Assembly (NCBI RefSeq): GCF_014397005.1
Contig: NZ_JACGWS010000015.1
Coordinates: forward strand, 1-64,000
Origin: Kordia aestuariivivens
GTDB lineage: Bacteria; Bacteroidota; Bacteroidia; Flavobacteriales; Flavobacteriaceae
Length of the DNA: 64,000 bases
Direction: 5' to 3'
The notes below the pieces were generated by a model. The model was not told the DNA's origin, did no database searches, and saw nothing but the letters and a program-made list of their open reading frames with translations. A program made the translations under genes and the position numbers. This document shows, in pieces, positions 62,434 through 64,000 of the stretch. Position 1 is the first letter of the stretch. Each line of letters begins with the position of its first letter.

Positions 62434-63542
62434 ACCAATGCTGCTAATTCTTTTCCTACCAAACTTCCAATGGCAACGCCCATTCCGCCTAAGCGAACGC
62501 CACAAAACACATGATTGGAAAGTGGTTTTACAATGGCTTTTTTCTGCGATCCAACACCCATAATTCCGCTCCAGCGATGTTCAATTTCAAAATTTGTATT
62601 CGGTAAAATAGTTGTTTTTAATAATTCTTCCAGCTTTTGCTGAATCAACTTGGTTTGCATCAATTCGGTGGTTTCTTCACCTTTAAAATCTAGATTTCGA
62701 CCGCCGCCAAATAAAATACGATTGTCAATATTTCTAAAATAATAATAACCTTTATCTAAGTGAAAAGTTCCTTTGATCTGTAAATCAGGAATTGGCTTGG
62801 TAATCAATACTTGCGCGCGTGCAGGTTTCACTTTCTCATCGAGTAATTGTGAAGCAAATCCGTTGGTGGCAATCAAGAGTTTTTTTGTGTGAAAGTCAAA
62901 ATGATTCGTTTGAATGTGCACAGAATTTTCGCTTTCGCTGAAACTTTCTACCGTAACCGAATTTAAAATTTGAATATCATTCGATAGTACTTTTTGTAAA
63001 AGCGCATGCATCATTTTTCCGGTATCGATTTGTCCTTCAAACTGATTAAAAATATAATTGGATTGAATCTGTTGAAACTGAAATTTATTCTCAACTTGAC
63101 TAAACACAGCATCCTTAAAAATTGGCTTCAATAATTGATTGATGGTATCTTTCTCCGCCAAACACGATTCGTACAAGGCAGCATCTTCTTTGGTAAACAA
63201 TTCATAACCGCCCAATTGCTGAAAATCGATCGTGGTATCACCTAAAGTTTCACGAAGCAATTGTAAGCCTTCATAACGTCTTTTAATGAGTTGAGTTACT
63301 TCTTGCTCAGAATGTGTGTTCAAATCGTCTAAGATCTCGGAGAGACTTCCAAAACAGGCAAATCCAGCGTTTTTTGTACTCGCACCTTGTGGCAGCATTC
63401 CTTTTTCGAGTAGGATGATTTTTGCGGCCGGATATTGCTTTCGAAGTTGCAACGCACAATTGAGTCCCACAATGCCGCTTCCGACAATAGTGAAATCGAC
63501 ATTTGATAACCACGTTTTATATTCCCAATAACTTAGGTTCAT
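62430..63542 (-). CDS. FAD-dependent oxidoreductase (DadA/glycine oxidase-like)
   Basis: About 370 aa from the ATG giving MNLSYWEYK; an ATG four codons earlier exists. The Rossmann motif V-G-S-G-I-V-G-L-N-C-A lies at about 20-30, with L-L-E-K-G ... G-A-S-T-K-N-A-G as in DAO family enzymes. The C-terminal FAD-binding part shows R-W-S-G-I-M-G-V and G-G-M-G-V-A-I-G. It should oxidise an amine or amino acid. Its stop overlaps the start of the GreA/B-like gene (ATGA). Confidence 0.9.
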   Translation of the reverse strand: MNLSYWEYKTWLSNVDFTIVGSGIVGLNCALQLRKQYPAAKIILLEKGMLPQGASTKNAGFACFGSLSEILDDLNTHSEQEVTQLIKRRYEGLQLLRETLGDTTIDFQQLGGYELFTKEDAALYESCLAEKDTINQLLKPIFKDAVFSQVENKFQFQQIQSNYIFNQFEGQIDTGKMMHALLQKVLSNDIQILNSVTVESFSESENSVHIQTNHFDFHTKKLLIATNGFASQLLDEKVKPARAQVLITKPIPDLQIKGTFHLDKGYYYFRNIDNRILFGGGRNLDFKGEETTELMQTKLIQQKLEELLKTTILPNTNFEIEHRWSGIMGVGSQKKAIVKPLSNHVFCGVRLGGMGVAIGSLVGKELAALV

Positions 63543-63753
63543 GTATATTTTCAATTTATTTAGCGTTTCAATATAACGAAACGAATGTAATCTTTTTACG
63601 GATGTATTAAAAATGCCCTTAATGATTTTGATTCTCGTTGAGATTCTTATAGTTTTAGCAATGCGTAAATCTTAAACTAATAGTTTTGTTTATAAAAAGA
63701 AATAAGAGGAATTCCAAGTATGCATTAATTGTAGGTAATTAAAAAAATATTTT

Positions 63754-64000
63754 ATGTTTAAATGGTTTAAGAGAAAAAAACTAAAATTTGAATCTGAATT
63801 TCTGAAAACAAAATCTGACGAATATTCATTCCGTTGGTTGGAACTTGGAGATGATGACAATCCATTCAACAAAAAAGTCTTAGATATTAGTTCTTACACT
63901 AGCACTACAATGGCATTTACTACGGAAAAAGAAATTGCCGAAAAATATACTGAATTAAGAAGTTCTTTAGGAAAAGAATTAATTGGTTTTGATACTTCAA
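63754..64000 (+). CDS. Partial hypothetical protein, runs off the window
   Basis: The frame starts with ATG (MFKWFKRKKLKF) and stays open to the last base, 82 codons. It is charged and cytosolic, with W-L-E-L-G-D-D-D-N-P-F-N and a later T-E-K-E-I-A-E-K-Y stretch. No family is recognised. The 3' end is missing. Confidence 0.65.
   Translation, partial: MFKWFKRKKLKFESEFLKTKSDEYSFRWLELGDDDNPFNKKVLDISSYTSTTMAFTTEKEIAEKYTELRSSLGKELIGFDTS

Noticed and set aside
63690-63872. 60-residue minus-strand frame near the right edge
   Set aside because: It is antisense to the partial plus-strand gene at 63754, which has better protein-like composition.
1-64000. CRISPR array, rRNA operon or intact insertion sequence
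   Set aside because: No regularly spaced repeats with spacers, no rRNA-like sequence and no transposase frame were seen.

Overview
The window looks like a chromosomal segment of a marine Flavobacteriaceae bacterium (Bacteroidota). The genus Kordia or a close relative is an untested impression. Supporting signs are low GC, Bacteroidota-type promoters (TAnnTTTG at -7), a subtilase with a type IX secretion (T9SS) sorting tail, a GlnRS, RbfA-LolC/E and RnpA-S41 neighbours, few Shine-Dalgarno sites, and many hairpin-plus-T-run terminators between genes.

Layout. 0.1-16.5 kb is mostly housekeeping: SPFH protein, T9SS subtilase, glnS, folB, tRNA-Cys, LysE transporter, DUF2807 protein, a small lanthipeptide-like precursor, YbjQ, RNase R and a YegS-like lipid kinase. 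16.5-17.3 kb is a gene-free AT-rich gap with three tandem DnaA-box-like 9-mers, a candidate replication origin. rpiB follows. 17.6-26.1 kb is an accessory toxin/immunity island transcribed leftward: a 1146-aa protein of unknown family, a 681-aa protein with long hydrophobic segments, an EndoU-type nuclease toxin, and immunity-like genes. These include a frameshifted SUKH gene and a gene stub. The 3' end of rpiB with its terminator is duplicated inside this island. 26.1-29.4 kb returns to core genes (GNAT, zinc ribbon, S41 protease, rnpA). 29.6-35.3 kb is a second accessory block: a tailspike-like protein, holin, CHAP-like endolysin, two tail-collar proteins, a small HTH protein and an S24 (CI/LexA-like) repressor, with no capsid, terminase, portal, tube or baseplate genes. 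35.4-64 kb is again mostly core: M1 and S8 peptidases, MBL hydrolase, SulP plus USP, a PIF1-type helicase, a Na+/H+ antiporter, lepA, a TonB-dependent receptor, dusB, a LolC/E-like permease, rbfA, methylmalonyl-CoA epimerase, tRNA-Met, a secreted protein with a NAL1-like protease, YceI with a ToxR-like regulator, a GreA/B-like protein and an FAD oxidoreductase.

Most interesting observation. The toxin operon promoter (about 26.04 kb), the lysis-cassette promoter (about 32.36 kb) and the repressor/HTH intergenic region (34.45-34.53 kb) share one design. Each has TGTAATATGT-like 10-mers 21-22 nt apart, the nearest one or two bases from a TATATTTG promoter element. This suggests that the S24 repressor controls its own gene, a holin/endolysin cassette and a toxin operon together. 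A virion-less, damage-inducible toxin-release system is a reasonable hypothesis. The shared sites are seen in the sequence; the function is inferred.
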